A DNA stretch of 64,000 bases from Cytobacillus gottheilii. Lineage in GTDB: Bacteria > Bacillota > Bacilli > Bacillales > Cytobacillaceae. The stretch is taken from NCBI RefSeq assembly GCF_900166665.1, contig NZ_LT800494.1, positions 4,094,544 through 4,158,543 on the forward strand, given 5' to 3'. The notes under the pieces were generated by a model. It did no database searches, was not told the origin of the DNA, and worked only from the letters and a program-made list of their open reading frames with translations. The translations under genes were made by a program, and so were the position numbers. Of the stretch, positions 29,778 to 39,715 are shown piece by piece; position 1 is the first letter of the stretch, and every line of letters starts with the position of its first letter.

Positions 29778-31286
29778 ATGGGGATTTCTTACATTAAAGT
29801 GAACAAAAATGATAACGTTGCCATAACTGTTAATGCCATTGCCTCTGGGACAGAAATAATGGAAGGTGTCAAAGCCAATCATGATATTCCGCAAGGCCAT
29901 AAAATAGCATTATGCCATATAGCTGAAGGGGCAGCCATTACTCGATATGGCGTGACTCTAGGCTACGCAATTGCGGACATCGATATAGGAGATTGGATTA
30001 ACGAGCATATGCTAAAGCTTCCCATCCCCCCTTCACTGGATGATATGAGCTATGCAGTTAACTTAGTGAGAGATTTACCAGAGCCTCCAGTCAAAACATT
30101 TATGGCTTTTCCTAATGAAGATGGATTTGCAGGGACGAGAAACATATTAGGCATCGTGACTACCGTTCAGTGTGTCACTGGGATTTTAAACAATGCTGTA
30201 AAAAAGATGAAAGAAACTCTTCTGCCGCTATACCCTAATGTAGATGATATTGTAGCGATTAATCACGCATATGGATGCGGGGTCGCCATCTCTGCTCCTG
30301 ACGCGGTTATTCCCATTCGCATGCTGAGAAATATGGTGAAACACCCGAACTTCGGCGGTGAAACGATGATCATTTCTCTGGGATGTGAGAAGTTAACATT
30401 AGAAATGCTAATGGATGAAGACTATAACACACCTGAAAATGTGCTGACATTACAAGAAGTAAACGGGCATGATGCCATCATGGCCAAAATGATGAAAATG
30501 GCCGAACATAAGCTGAAAAAACTAAACAAAAGAGAACGCGTTGAACTGCCTCTCTCTCAATTATGTATTGGTCTGCAATGCGGAGGAAGTGATGCGTTTT
30601 CAGGTGTTACTGCCAATCCGGCAGCCGGATATAGCGCTGATTTGCTCGTAAATGCCGGTGCAACTGTGATGTTTTCTGAAGTAACAGAGGTGCGTGATGG
30701 CGTTCATCTTATTGCCGAACGCTGTGTGAATGAAGAAGTAGCAAGCAAATTAGCAGCAGAGATGAAATGGTACGATCAGTACTTAGAAAATTCTCATGTG
30801 GATCGTTCTGCAAATCCTACACCCGGGAACAAAAAAGGAGGCCTATCCAATATCGTTGAAAAAGCGATGGGCTCCATTGCGAAGTCTGGTTCCTCACCGA
30901 TCGTAGAGGTCCTCTCTCCTGGAGAAAGGCCTGCAGAAAAAGGAATGATTTTTGCGGCAACCCCTGCCAGCGACTTTGTATGCGGCTCCTGCCAGCTATC
31001 CAGCGGCATGACCCTTCAGGTTTTTATGACAGGAAGAGGAACGCCATATGGACTGGCTGCGGCTCCAGTGATTAAAGTAGGAACTAGAAACGATCTAAAA
31101 AACATGTGGCATGACCTCATTGATGTGAACGCTGGACCAATTGCAACAGGAGAAGCCACCATCCAAGAAATCGGGACACTCTTATTTAACGAAATCATCG
31201 ATGTCGCCAGCGGACGAAAAACCTGTGCAGAGAAATATGAAATCTATAATGATTTTACACCGTTTAATCCGGCTCCGATTACTTAA
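29778..31286 (+). CDS. garD: Galactarate dehydratase (UxaA/GarD family)
   Basis: A 502-residue iron-dependent dehydratase converting galactarate to 5-keto-4-deoxy-glucarate. It has an N-terminal SAF domain (1-95, [29 protein letters not shown]) and the UxaA domain ([99 protein letters not shown]). It is closer to B. subtilis GarD than to the altronate dehydratase UxaA ([15 protein letters not shown] ending). ATG 29778 has AGGAGGAAAAAC. The later pathway genes are not adjacent. Confidence 0.92.
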   Translation: MGISYIKVNKNDNVAITVNAIASGTEIMEGVKANHDIPQGHKIALCHIAEGAAITRYGVTLGYAIADIDIGDWINEHMLKLPIPPSLDDMSYAVNLVRDLPEPPVKTFMAFPNEDGFAGTRNILGIVTTVQCVTGILNNAVKKMKETLLPLYPNVDDIVAINHAYGCGVAISAPDAVIPIRMLRNMVKHPNFGGETMIISLGCEKLTLEMLMDEDYNTPENVLTLQEVNGHDAIMAKMMKMAEHKLKKLNKRERVELPLSQLCIGLQCGGSDAFSGVTANPAAGYSADLLVNAGATVMFSEVTEVRDGVHLIAERCVNEEVASKLAAEMKWYDQYLENSHVDRSANPTPGNKKGGLSNIVEKAMGSIAKSGSSPIVEVLSPGERPAEKGMIFAATPASDFVCGSCQLSSGMTLQVFMTGRGTPYGLAAAPVIKVGTRNDLKNMWHDLIDVNAGPIATGEATIQEIGTLLFNEIIDVASGRKTCAEKYEIYNDFTPFNPAPIT

Positions 31287-31345
31287 GCGGTCACAGTGAG
31301 CGGTTAAGCGGTCACAGTGACGCCCCGGTTTTTCTTGTTTCACAG
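31284..31345 (+). repeat. GTCACAGTGACGCCCCGG interspersed repeat, copy 3, with internal duplication
   Basis: TTAAGCGGTCACAGTGA occurs twice in tandem (from 31283 and from 31304), then CGCCCCGGTTTTTCTTGTTT and CACAGCTAATGTTTCAC. The first duplicate overlaps the garD stop codon. Confidence 0.8.
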
Positions 31346-31365
31346 CTAATGTTTCACAACCCTAT

Positions 31366-31400
31366 AAAGCCTAATCCTGTTATAGGATTAGGCTCTTTTG
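31366..31400. terminator. Intrinsic terminator between garD and the ABC permease gene
   Basis: AGCCTAATCC (31368-31377) pairs with GGATTAGGCT (31384-31393), followed by CTTTTGCC. It serves the convergent genes garD and the permease gene. Confidence 0.75.
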
Positions 31401-31420
31401 CCTTTTTAGCAGAGAATAGT

Positions 31421-33757
31421 TTATTCCGTAATCAATCCATAAGCAGAGATCTTCTTAATTCTTCGCGATACAAGCATGGAGACTACATAAGCTAAAACAA
31501 AGATCGCTGTACAGATTAATAGAATGGTGGGTAAATGAATGGTGAAATCCAACCTCTTAACTCCTGCATTTGAGAGTAATAGGGACAGCATTGGATTCGT
31601 GAAAAAATAACCAAGTATTCCACCCATCACTACACCAGCTGTGACAACTGGAAGAAAACTGATCGATATTTGATTCATGAGCTGAAGGGTTGTATACCCT
31701 ATTGCTTTCATGACCCCAAACTCTTTTTTACGCTTAATAATGACCGTTTTGATCACTAGATATAGAATTAGTACTACAACGAGAACAGTTATAGTCAAAA
31801 CCATCACCATAACTGCAAATACCGCAGCTGTATACATCCCCGTCTGGGTTTCAATATTATCGTCAATATCTAACGTTTCAGAAATCTGATCACCGTACTG
31901 TTGCTCAACTTTATTCATAAAGTCTTTATTCGATATACCATCCAAATAGACATATAGAGAAGTCCCTTTATATGTTGATTGTAATTGCTGCATGCCATCC
32001 ATTGTCAGTGCGGCTACCTGTCCTAGATTCCCAACAGTTTGACTGAGACCAGTTAGCAGATAACGCTTCTTTTCACTGCCATATCCTACTTCAACGGTAT
32101 CGCCAATCCCTTTATTGATTTGGCTGGATACAATCCATGAGATGGATATTTCATTTTCATGAATTGGCTGACGGCCATCATAAACAATATTATTTTCTAA
32201 TTCGCTGTAATCGTGTGTAACATTTGTATAAACAGTTTGATCATCAATTTTTACTGTAATTAAGTCGAATAAATTTACATTTTTCACATGATCCATTTTC
32301 TTAATGTTATTCAGCATGTCTCCTGTATCGGTATCAGGTTTCACATTTACCATTACATTTGCAGGTTCAGTACCGAATAAATGAATAAACGCCGTTTTGT
32401 CTGAAGCTACATTATAGTACAGAATTGCAGAAAAGATAGCAGCTAAAGTTAATGCACTCATAATAATGAAGATCATTATATTTTGTTTTGCATTTATGAG
32501 CGTTGATTTAATTGCAAGCAGGAAATGAAGATTTCCTCTCTCTTTCTCCAATGGAAAGTAATTTTTTCTAAAACTATGCGTTTGAATGCCGCCGCGCAGT
32601 GCCTCGACAGGTAAAATCTTTCTGACTCGAAAGGCTGATAACAGGGTAACCATCACAACTAAAAAAATGACAAGCATGATACTTACAAAATTTATTAAAA
32701 TATCAAATTCCTGAATCCATACTAAGCCAGATAAGGATGAAATAGCACCACCGAAGAATGGCATTAAGACGTATGACAAAGCAATTCCAGCTGTACCAGC
32801 ACAAAAAACAATAACGATAAACTGCAGGATAATGGATGAAAGAATTTGCCTGCTGGTATAGCCAATTGCCTTTAATACACCTATATTTCCCATTCCATCT
32901 TCAATGCTATTAGAAACTCGGAATGTAATAACAATGAGTGATATGAGCACAATAATCGCTGCAAAAGCTACCAGTATTGTCGCGATAATATTAATGGTTA
33001 ACGTACTTACATTTTTCACTATTTCAATATCCAACCCTAATACATAGGAAGAAGTCTCTCCTGCAATTGTTTGAGGAAATTTCTTAGTGAAATCATTTAA
33101 AAGCTTCGGAGATTCCGTTTTTTCTTTCATCAGCGCCGATAGAATGATTCCATTTGATGAATCATCTACATGATCTGCCAGTGATCGAAAGGATCTCGCG
33201 GGCAGCATGAATTTCATAACTCCGATGTTGGTTGTACCCATAATGGTCGTTTCTAAGAATCCAGCTATGTGATATTCATAGACTGCACCAAGATAAGTGA
33301 TGGTAAAGCTATCTCCTAATTTGTATCCTCCATCAGTTTTAAAACTATAAGGAACAAAAATATCGTTGGCACTTGTAGTATCTAGTTTTTCAACCAGTTT
33401 TAATGGTCCAATACTTCGGCTGTTTTCTGCATTAAAGATGGCAACACTGCTGGTTAGCTCACTGCTTCCATACTTAAATTTAGCAAGGTTCATCATGACA
33501 ATTTCTTCTGTTTCAGTTTTTGTTACCCCAGAGTAGTTTGTTAAAAATTCGTCATATCCTGAATGAAAACTAGCTTGATCCATCATAATGGCTACATGGG
33601 GATCTCTTAATTCTTCAACTTTATCATCAAAAAAAGGATTTATTTGGGTGATGACCATTAGGCCAATATTAAGAAGCATTGCAGCAACCGTTATAAAGAT
33701 AAATAAAGAGACAGCAGCAGATTTACTTTTTCTAATATTAGCCAATGCTAGTTTCAT
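31421..33757 (-). CDS. FtsX-like ABC transporter permease
   Basis: A 778-residue permease with an N-terminal membrane helix, a large extracytoplasmic domain (about 50-260), a first FtsX domain (three helices, about 265-390, with EDGMGNIGVLKAIGYTSRQILSSI), a further helix and second extracytoplasmic domain (about 430-640) and a second FtsX domain (IIKRKKEFGVMKAIGYTTLQLM). The two-domain layout is that of MacB/YtrF- and BceB-like exporters of peptides or lipids. ATG 33757 lies 8 bp downstream of the ATPase stop. It forms the transporter with the ATPase at 33768; the substrate is not evident. Confidence 0.9.
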   Translation of the reverse strand: MKLALANIRKSKSAAVSLFIFITVAAMLLNIGLMVITQINPFFDDKVEELRDPHVAIMMDQASFHSGYDEFLTNYSGVTKTETEEIVMMNLAKFKYGSSELTSSVAIFNAENSRSIGPLKLVEKLDTTSANDIFVPYSFKTDGGYKLGDSFTITYLGAVYEYHIAGFLETTIMGTTNIGVMKFMLPARSFRSLADHVDDSSNGIILSALMKEKTESPKLLNDFTKKFPQTIAGETSSYVLGLDIEIVKNVSTLTINIIATILVAFAAIIVLISLIVITFRVSNSIEDGMGNIGVLKAIGYTSRQILSSIILQFIVIVFCAGTAGIALSYVLMPFFGGAISSLSGLVWIQEFDILINFVSIMLVIFLVVMVTLLSAFRVRKILPVEALRGGIQTHSFRKNYFPLEKERGNLHFLLAIKSTLINAKQNIMIFIIMSALTLAAIFSAILYYNVASDKTAFIHLFGTEPANVMVNVKPDTDTGDMLNNIKKMDHVKNVNLFDLITVKIDDQTVYTNVTHDYSELENNIVYDGRQPIHENEISISWIVSSQINKGIGDTVEVGYGSEKKRYLLTGLSQTVGNLGQVAALTMDGMQQLQSTYKGTSLYVYLDGISNKDFMNKVEQQYGDQISETLDIDDNIETQTGMYTAAVFAVMVMVLTITVLVVVLILYLVIKTVIIKRKKEFGVMKAIGYTTLQLMNQISISFLPVVTAGVVMGGILGYFFTNPMLSLLLSNAGVKRLDFTIHLPTILLICTAIFVLAYVVSMLVSRRIKKISAYGLITE

Positions 33758-33767
33758 TATCTTCACA

Positions 33768-34529
33768 TCACCACCCCATTTCTGCAAGGAAGTGTTTGAG
33801 CTTTTCAAGACGCTCAAGGTTCTCATTCTCACTAAATGCCCCTAGCTGCAAATCACCGCAAATGACACCGTCTTTTAGATAAATCACGCGATTTCCCCGC
33901 AATGCTGTTTTTAAATCATGTGTAACTAAGACAATACTTTGTCCTTTCGTATTTATATCTGTAAAAACATCCAAAACACGATCACTTGAAGCGGAATTCA
34001 GGGCACCTGTCGGTTCGTCTGCAAATAATACTATCGGTTTGTTGATGATGGCTCTTACAATTCCAACCCGCTGTGCTTCTCCGCCGGAAAGTTGTGCTGG
34101 AAACTTAGCCCATGAGTTTTCCTCTATCTCTACTTGTTTTAATAATTCTTTGGCTTTTTGAACGATTTCCCTCTTATTTTTACTAACTAAGAGGCCGCTT
34201 GTCAGCACGTTATCCAGCACACTCATATTATCAAGCAGATAGATTTGCTGAAAGACAAATCCGCAATGCTTTCTCCTAAAAACAGCCAGCTGATCGTTGC
34301 TGAACTTCGCCAACCTTTTACCAGCAAAATCTATTTCCCCTAAAGTGGGTTGATCCATACCGCTAATCGCATAAAGCAAAGTAGATTTCCCTGAGCCTGA
34401 ACTGCCCATTATGATCGTAAAATCTCCTTCCAGTAAACTGATATCTAAGTTTTTCAAGACATGCTGCTGCGTTCCGCCACTTGAGAAGGTCTTACAAAGC
34501 TTTTCCGTTCTAATAATGGTTTTTGTCAT
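33768..34529 (-). CDS. ABC transporter ATP-binding protein
   Basis: 253 residues, the ATPase partner of the FtsX-like permease. Walker A GSSGSGKST, Q-loop FVFQQIYLLDNMSVLDNV, signature LSGGEAQRVGIVRAI, Walker B VLFADEPTGALNS and switch His in LVTHDLKTA are all intact. It belongs to the MacB/LolD/BceA branch. ATG 34529 has AAGGGAGTTGCC. It follows the sensor kinase gene by about 120 bp, and the four genes RR-HK-ATPase-permease form one module. Confidence 0.93.
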   Translation of the reverse strand: MTKTIIRTEKLCKTFSSGGTQQHVLKNLDISLLEGDFTIIMGSSGSGKSTLLYAISGMDQPTLGEIDFAGKRLAKFSNDQLAVFRRKHCGFVFQQIYLLDNMSVLDNVLTSGLLVSKNKREIVQKAKELLKQVEIEENSWAKFPAQLSGGEAQRVGIVRAIINKPIVLFADEPTGALNSASSDRVLDVFTDINTKGQSIVLVTHDLKTALRGNRVIYLKDGVICGDLQLGAFSENENLERLEKLKHFLAEMGW

Positions 34530-34651
34530 AAATTTGGCAACTCCCTTACTATTTAACAGAATAAAAAAAGACTGTAAAAATGAGTACAGTCTTATCATAC
34601 AAAATAAGTTCTTATTAAATCTTTGTGCAATTCTTAACTGATTCTTAATTA

Positions 34652-35917
34652 TTACGCAAGCTTGATTTTAAGGGAGACGGTGAAACCATCTTCTCGGCTG
34701 TGACAGCTAATTTGGCCGTCCATGCTTTCCATAAAGTACTTTGATATGTATAAACCCAGACCTGAACCACTTTTCCCTTCCACATTTCTCCCCCGATAAT
34801 ATTTATTAAATAGGAGAGGCACTTCATCTTCACTAATTCCCATGCCGAAATCCATTATGTGGAGTTCAAGGAAACCTTGATTAATTTGAGAGCTGATCTT
34901 GATCTGTGTACCTGCGTATTTATAGGAATTACTAATAATATTGTCTATGACCTGCTGCACTCTTACAGGATCGATTAAAATAATACACGGCGGCAGCGAA
35001 CCATAAACAATTTGCTGATCATAATTGACGTTTTCAATTATGTTAAGGAGTTCTTCACTTGATACTTCAGTAACGGTTAACTTTAATTGCTGCAGTTCTT
35101 CTAAAGTGGCATGGAACATATCCGTTATGAGCAAGTCAATTTGTTCTGCTTTCGAATAAATCGTGTTCACATGCTTTCTCACTTTCTCATCATTTGCCTG
35201 CACAAGCATTAACTCACTAACCGCTTTAATTGAAGCAACAGGTGTCTTTATATCATGACTCAATGTCGCCACCAGCTCCTTCTTACTCTGATTAGATTCA
35301 TATTCTCTTTGTTTGGCTGCATCAAGTTCTTCCCGCAATAAATCAAAGCTTTCTGTGAACGCACCAAAATAATTATCCTTCTTTATAGGTAAAGGAATAT
35401 CAAGAAGACCTCTTGCTATATTTGCTGCAAAGTGCTGAAGCTGCTGAAATGGTTTCAATAGTGTTCTATGAATATAAACAATATAAAAAATACTAACTAG
35501 CATCAATATTCCAAATATAACACTTAAAAATGTGATCAATTCCGTCTTCATCTGCTGCAAAAGCTCTTGCTCATTATTGCGAATAATGACCTTTCCAACC
35601 GTTTCGTCATAATTCTGTATGTCAACAATAGTATCCCTATTTCTTATGGCTTCGTATAAATCGGTAAAATGATTGCCGGGTGTTTGATAGATCACGTTTG
35701 ATTGATCATCTATGATAGCAAAAGATTGTTTGATGTCGCTGTTGTTGAATGAATTTCCGCTGAAATTTCCCCAATCTGCTTCAGCTGTTTTCACCACATC
35801 ATTAATGGCAGCCAGATCGGCGACTGGCAGATTTTTATTTTTTATAATGAGGATAGAGAAAATTAATCCTGCACTAAATACAGCAAGTATAATCATGATT
35901 AACAACTTAACTTTCAT
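34652..35917 (-). CDS. Sensor histidine kinase
   Basis: 421 residues: membrane helix (about 5-27), an extracytoplasmic sensor domain of roughly 95 residues (DLAAINDVVKTAEADWGNFS to NNEQELLQQ), a second helix (about 123-145), HAMP-like linker, H-box ELVATLSHDIKTPVASIKAV, N-box ...NIISNSYKYAG, and G1/G2 boxes DFGMGISE and GSGLGLYISKYF. The ATG overlaps the response regulator stop (TAATG), so the two are translationally coupled. Unlike BceS-type kinases it has a real extracellular domain, so it may sense its ligand directly. Confidence 0.93.
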   Translation of the reverse strand: MKVKLLIMIILAVFSAGLIFSILIIKNKNLPVADLAAINDVVKTAEADWGNFSGNSFNNSDIKQSFAIIDDQSNVIYQTPGNHFTDLYEAIRNRDTIVDIQNYDETVGKVIIRNNEQELLQQMKTELITFLSVIFGILMLVSIFYIVYIHRTLLKPFQQLQHFAANIARGLLDIPLPIKKDNYFGAFTESFDLLREELDAAKQREYESNQSKKELVATLSHDIKTPVASIKAVSELMLVQANDEKVRKHVNTIYSKAEQIDLLITDMFHATLEELQQLKLTVTEVSSEELLNIIENVNYDQQIVYGSLPPCIILIDPVRVQQVIDNIISNSYKYAGTQIKISSQINQGFLELHIMDFGMGISEDEVPLLFNKYYRGRNVEGKSGSGLGLYISKYFMESMDGQISCHSREDGFTVSLKIKLA

Positions 35918-36603
35918 TAGCTGATATCCTCTAAAACATAACCTGTTCCCCACACCGTTTTAATAAATTGCGGATCCTTAGGATTCTTTTCAATTTTCTC
36001 ACGCAAATGACGAATATGAACATTTAAGGTTCCGTCTCCTACAAAGGCGTCTCCCCAAACATTATGAAACAATTCATCTTTTGTGATGATTCGATTTTTA
36101 TTATTCGCCAAGTAGGAAAGAAGCTTATATTCCATTGTTTTGAGGCCAATAGCAACTCCATTTACTCTTACACGGTGCAGCTTTGTATCAATTTGGATAT
36201 TGCCAAACTCTATAGTTTCCAGGCTGCCTCTTTGACTGCTGCCATATCTTTTAAGTACCGCCTTTACTTTTGCCAATAAGATGCTTAGTGTATAGGGCTT
36301 TTGGATATAGTCATCTCCCCCTATGTTGAGGGCGATTAATACATCGTCATCACTAGAACGCGCACTGATAAACAAAATCGGAATCTGCGTAGTCTGGCGC
36401 AATTTTTTACACAAGTCAAATCCAGATGAATCTCCCAAGTTAATATCAAGAAGAATTACCGACGGCTGATTCGCCTCCAAAAAGCGCTCGCACTCCTCTG
36501 CCCCCGTTACAAACTCAGACTTCACATCAAACATATTAAAATATTCACAGGTCGACTCAGCCAAAGCAACCTCATCATCGACAATTAAACAATCCAGGAT
36601 CAT
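35917..36603 (-). CDS. OmpR-family response regulator
   Basis: 228 residues. Receiver domain 1-120 with the acidic pair D9/D10 (IVDDE), phospho-acceptor D53 (LLDINLG), T/S switch ISARSSDDD and K in QKPYTLS. The C-terminal winged helix (about 130-226) ends in VWGTGYVLE. First gene of the RR-HK-ATPase-permease module; it likely induces the exporter when the kinase is activated. Confidence 0.95.
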   Translation of the reverse strand: MILDCLIVDDEVALAESTCEYFNMFDVKSEFVTGAEECERFLEANQPSVILLDINLGDSSGFDLCKKLRQTTQIPILFISARSSDDDVLIALNIGGDDYIQKPYTLSILLAKVKAVLKRYGSSQRGSLETIEFGNIQIDTKLHRVRVNGVAIGLKTMEYKLLSYLANNKNRIITKDELFHNVWGDAFVGDGTLNVHIRHLREKIEKNPKDPQFIKTVWGTGYVLEDIS

Positions 36604-36650
36604 CCGCTGAACTCCTTTCGGTTAGCTTTGTTTTTATTGTACAAGAATTT

Positions 36651-36702
36651 TGCGTCACTGTGACGCCCCGAAAAATATTGTTTCACAAGTTGTTCCACGG
36701 TT
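36651..36702 (+). repeat. GTCACwGTGACGCCCCG interspersed repeat, copy 4
   Basis: It reads GCGTCACTGTGACGCCCCGA, then AAAATATTGTTTCACAAGTT and GTTCCACGG. It lies just upstream of the response regulator gene, so it may influence that promoter. Confidence 0.82.
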
Positions 36703-36741
36703 CGAATTAGCACTATCAGCAATAATTGTGTATAAACCAAA

Positions 36742-36776
36742 AGCACCTGCAAACATATGCAGGTGCTTTTAAAAAC
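36742..36776 (-). terminator. Intrinsic terminator after the GtrA gene
   Basis: AAAGCACCTGCA and TGCAGGTGCTTT form a perfect 12-bp stem around AACATA, with A/T runs on both sides. Confidence 0.88.
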
Positions 36777-36788
36777 GCGAAGAATATA

Positions 36789-37178
36789 TTATTCCCCCTG
36801 AAAAGTCCAAAAGTTATTTAATAAGAAGTTGACCAGTGGAATAACGAGAACAGTTACCAGTTCTCCGATGAAGTAATGAAAAGAAAGAATATGAACAACG
36901 AAAAATATAAGAATAACGTTCAACAAAAATCCAACCAACGAAACGAATAAAAACCGAACTAACTTACGGTGAGTAAAATGGCTGTTAAAGGTATAACGGA
37001 TGTTTATGAAAAACGAAACAATCGTCATGATAATAAAAGCAGCTGCAGACCCAATCACCGGATCCCATTGATATTTTTCTATAAAAATAAAAACAGAAAG
37101 AAAATACACACCCACACTAATGCAGCCGACCAGGCTATATTTAAGAAACCGTATAATTAAATCTCTCTGCAAAAGCAT
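36789..37178 (-). CDS. GtrA-family membrane protein
   Basis: 129 residues with four membrane helices and the GtrA pattern (RFLKYSLVGCISVGVYFL, FFINIRYTFNS, FLVSLVGFLLNV-like, NFLLNNFWTFQ). GtrA proteins are thought to flip polyprenyl-linked sugars or to support cell-wall decoration. It follows the MprF-like gene by 45 bp on the same strand, so they are probably one operon acting on the cell envelope. Confidence 0.88.
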   Translation of the reverse strand: MLLQRDLIIRFLKYSLVGCISVGVYFLSVFIFIEKYQWDPVIGSAAAFIIMTIVSFFINIRYTFNSHFTHRKLVRFLFVSLVGFLLNVILIFFVVHILSFHYFIGELVTVLVIPLVNFLLNNFWTFQGE

Positions 37179-37223
37179 ATTTTTCCCTCACTATATTCAC
37201 TGCCGTCTTCATTTTGCAGCTTT

Positions 37224-38333
37224 CTAAAAATCCAGCTTTCTAAAAAACTTTTTCACAAGCATGCCGTGGTTCTCTGCGATTGGTTTTTCATGAACCTCTT
37301 GCTTTTGGTTGATCAAGAACACTAACTGCAGGAAGATTAAGGGCAGAAATGATTTTCTGTATGCTAAATATTTCGGCTCCCAATCTGATGCAAATTTACT
37401 CTTATATTCTTTTAAGCCTTTAAAGTTATATTTTTTATTGCCATAGCGATAGACCAGTCTGATCATCTTTTCAGCCCAAAAGCAGTCCTGCCCGTCTCCA
37501 ACATTTGATAGAGGTGCCATTCCTAAACTGCATTCTTGGAATTGATTAGTTTGGGCCCATTCAAAAATGCTTAAAAATAACATATCCATTGCACCAGCAG
37601 GACTGCTATCGGCCTTTCTCATCAAATCAATGCTTAAGGTCTGCCTATAATCATCCGCTAAGGTTGCAAACGCCGTAATTTTTCCTTCACCGTCACGTAA
37701 AATGGCAATCGGGAAATGCGATACATAGTTGTGACAAAAAGAAACGACCGAGAACCCTTTTTCTTTCTGACTTCCTAACCAAGAATCTGACACCTCTTGG
37801 ATTTCTGCCATCAGCATATCTGTATGAGGAGGTGCTGCAACACAGAATGAAAAACCGCTTCTGGAAAATTTACTCATCGTATTCCGGAATTTTCCTGCTT
37901 TTTTTCCTTCAAGTGTAAATTGATTTAACTTAATGACAGCTTCTTCACCCAATTTCACAAATCGGAACCCATTATCATGATAATTGTTCATATAACTAGG
38001 AGTTACTTGGTAAAATACAGGCTTTGCTTTTTTCCACTTACAATATTCAGTAAACTCTTTAATCGCTTTGCCAAAATGTGCTTCGTCTCCGATTGGATCG
38101 CCAAGAACAACATATTTATTAAAAATTTGCTTATACATAATTAAAACGCTTTGATCACTTGTCCAGAATTGTTTTTTATCACGTAAGAAGATTAAATGTG
38201 ATACATGATTGCCGCCTTTTTCTTTTAAAAAAGCTAACAGCTTATCAGAATGAACTTGCTGCTGATTTTCAGATAAATCCCTATTTGCTTGTCGGTTTTG
38301 AAAGTTAAAAACGAGATTTCTCAGAAAAATCAT
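37224..38333 (-). CDS. DUF2156 / MprF C-terminal-like aminoacyl-lipid synthase domain protein
   Basis: A 369-residue soluble protein that matches the cytosolic phosphatidylglycerol lysyltransferase domain of MprF (double GNAT fold): SHLIFLRDKKQFWTSDQSVLIMYK, YVVLGDPIGDE, YQVTPSYMNNYHDNGFRFVKLGEEA, LSIDLMRKADSSPAGAMDMLF and LGMAPLSNVGDG. The membrane flippase part of MprF is absent, but a small four-helix GtrA protein is encoded next to it. The enzyme probably transfers an amino acid from tRNA to a lipid or other acceptor. ATG has CAGGAGGAAATACCT. Confidence 0.85.
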   Translation of the reverse strand: MIFLRNLVFNFQNRQANRDLSENQQQVHSDKLLAFLKEKGGNHVSHLIFLRDKKQFWTSDQSVLIMYKQIFNKYVVLGDPIGDEAHFGKAIKEFTEYCKWKKAKPVFYQVTPSYMNNYHDNGFRFVKLGEEAVIKLNQFTLEGKKAGKFRNTMSKFSRSGFSFCVAAPPHTDMLMAEIQEVSDSWLGSQKEKGFSVVSFCHNYVSHFPIAILRDGEGKITAFATLADDYRQTLSIDLMRKADSSPAGAMDMLFLSIFEWAQTNQFQECSLGMAPLSNVGDGQDCFWAEKMIRLVYRYGNKKYNFKGLKEYKSKFASDWEPKYLAYRKSFLPLIFLQLVFLINQKQEVHEKPIAENHGMLVKKFFRKLDF

Positions 38334-38413
38334 AGGTATTTCCTCCTGATAAATAGATAAATTTCACAGATTTGATCATACCACATTCGGAACATTGTTC
38401 ATATAAACAAATT

Positions 38414-38436
38414 ATGGTCACTGTGACGCCCCGACA
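38414..38436 (+). repeat. GTCACwGTGACGCCCCG interspersed repeat, copy 5 (partial)
   Basis: Only the first half is present: TGGTCACTGTGACGCCCCGA. It lies upstream of the MprF-like gene. Confidence 0.7.
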
Positions 38437-38579
38437 AATGAACTAGAAAAGAATTCTATATTCTAAGATATAGAAAACATATCCATTTTATCTCGATAAA
38501 CTAACACACCCAAACAGGAAATTTATGTTAATATGTAAATAATGAACGAAGCACTCCTATTCAGAAAGGGCAAAGAAAG

Positions 38580-38909
38580 ATGACTAAAAAAGCAAAAATT
38601 TCTATCATAGTAATCCTAATACTGATGCCAGTTATATTTCTTCTTTCTTATGAAGAATCTGAAACATTCGAGGGGTTTCCCGTTCCAAAAATGGCTGTAC
38701 TCACAAAGTCTCAAAGTGACCTTGAAGCTTATGAATGGGGACCCGCTTCCGAGGAAAATGGTCTTCCCTTAAGATACATGGCCATTATTAGACTCTGGGG
38801 CTGGGATAAAAAAGAACAAGAAGGTGCTTTAACCACTTATGAGAAAGACGGAAGAGAAGTGGAATTACTTTCCCAGACCGATTATTTGGGTTTAAGTTCT
38901 TCTGAGTAA
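38580..38909 (+). CDS. Small membrane-anchored hypothetical protein
   Basis: 109 residues: an N-terminal anchor or signal segment (TKKAKISIIVILILMPVIFL) and an 80-residue extracytoplasmic part (MAVLTKSQSDLEAYEWGPAS, LRYMAIIRLWGWDKKEQEGA). No family recognised. ATG follows AGAAAGGGCAAAGAAAG. Confidence 0.7.
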   Translation: MTKKAKISIIVILILMPVIFLLSYEESETFEGFPVPKMAVLTKSQSDLEAYEWGPASEENGLPLRYMAIIRLWGWDKKEQEGALTTYEKDGREVELLSQTDYLGLSSSE

Positions 38910-39045
38910 AAGATGCATATTTTCACACTCAAAAAGCTCAGATCGAGAAACCTCTGAGCTCTATGCTTTTTCTCTTGCGCTTAACAAGCTTGAATCTCCA
39001 AACTAATAAGGAACCCCAAGATCAGAACTCCTCCGCTAGACATCC

Positions 39046-39540
39046 TTAACCTCTATACTTAATCGCTAGCCCTTTCAAAAAGTTCCTCGCAAAATGGTCC
39101 ATACAAACTTTATAGTTTTTATGTCCTTCTTTTCTTAAAAACGCACCAAGTTCACCTTTTGACACATTTAAGCCGGCATATTTGAATATTTCAATCATGT
39201 CTTCTGTTGTGAGCGACAAGGCGATTTTAACCTTCTTTAAAAGGATGTTATTCACGCTTGAGTTATTTTTGATGGGCGGTTCGGGAGCAGTGGCTTGGCC
39301 TGGTTTCGGCTCCTGCTTCCCTCTTTTATAAATAATGAAGCCATTCAAGAATGAATTCAGCATGCTGTTTGTTAGCTTAATTCTGTCTGTCTCTTCTTCT
39401 TCGTCTTCTTTCTTGAGAATTCTCACTACCTCTGGAACGGTGACCTCAAGCTCGCCCAGTTTGAAAATCTCTGCCATTTGACTATTTTTGATTTCTAACG
39501 CATATCTTAAACGGATTAATAGATCATTATTATCGATCAT
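39046..39540 (-). CDS. DUF1456-family protein (YehS-like)
   Basis: 164 residues, two repeats of the DUF1456 domain (about 1-75, MIDNNDLLIRLRYALEIKNS with LTVPEVVRILKKE-like segment, and about 93-164, SSVNNILLKKVKIALSLTTE, DMIEIFKYAGLNVSKGELGA). The linker is rich in Pro and Ala. Function unknown; a cytosolic protein conserved in Gamma-proteobacteria and Bacilli. ATG has ATAGGAGGAAGTAG. Confidence 0.88.
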   Translation of the reverse strand: MIDNNDLLIRLRYALEIKNSQMAEIFKLGELEVTVPEVVRILKKEDEEEETDRIKLTNSMLNSFLNGFIIYKRGKQEPKPGQATAPEPPIKNNSSVNNILLKKVKIALSLTTEDMIEIFKYAGLNVSKGELGAFLRKEGHKNYKVCMDHFARNFLKGLAIKYRG

Positions 39541-39715
39541 TCTACTTCCTCCTATAACTTGTACGGTTCAGCTTAAAAACACTTGGGATCCCTTCTAAAA
39601 GGCATTATTCATTTTAACACAAAATCATTGATCTTCGTTTTATTCATGAAGTTTCCGTTAAACCTCTTTCAAGGTTTGCGAATATTCTTATCATAACCAA
39701 TTATCTCTCCAAAAA

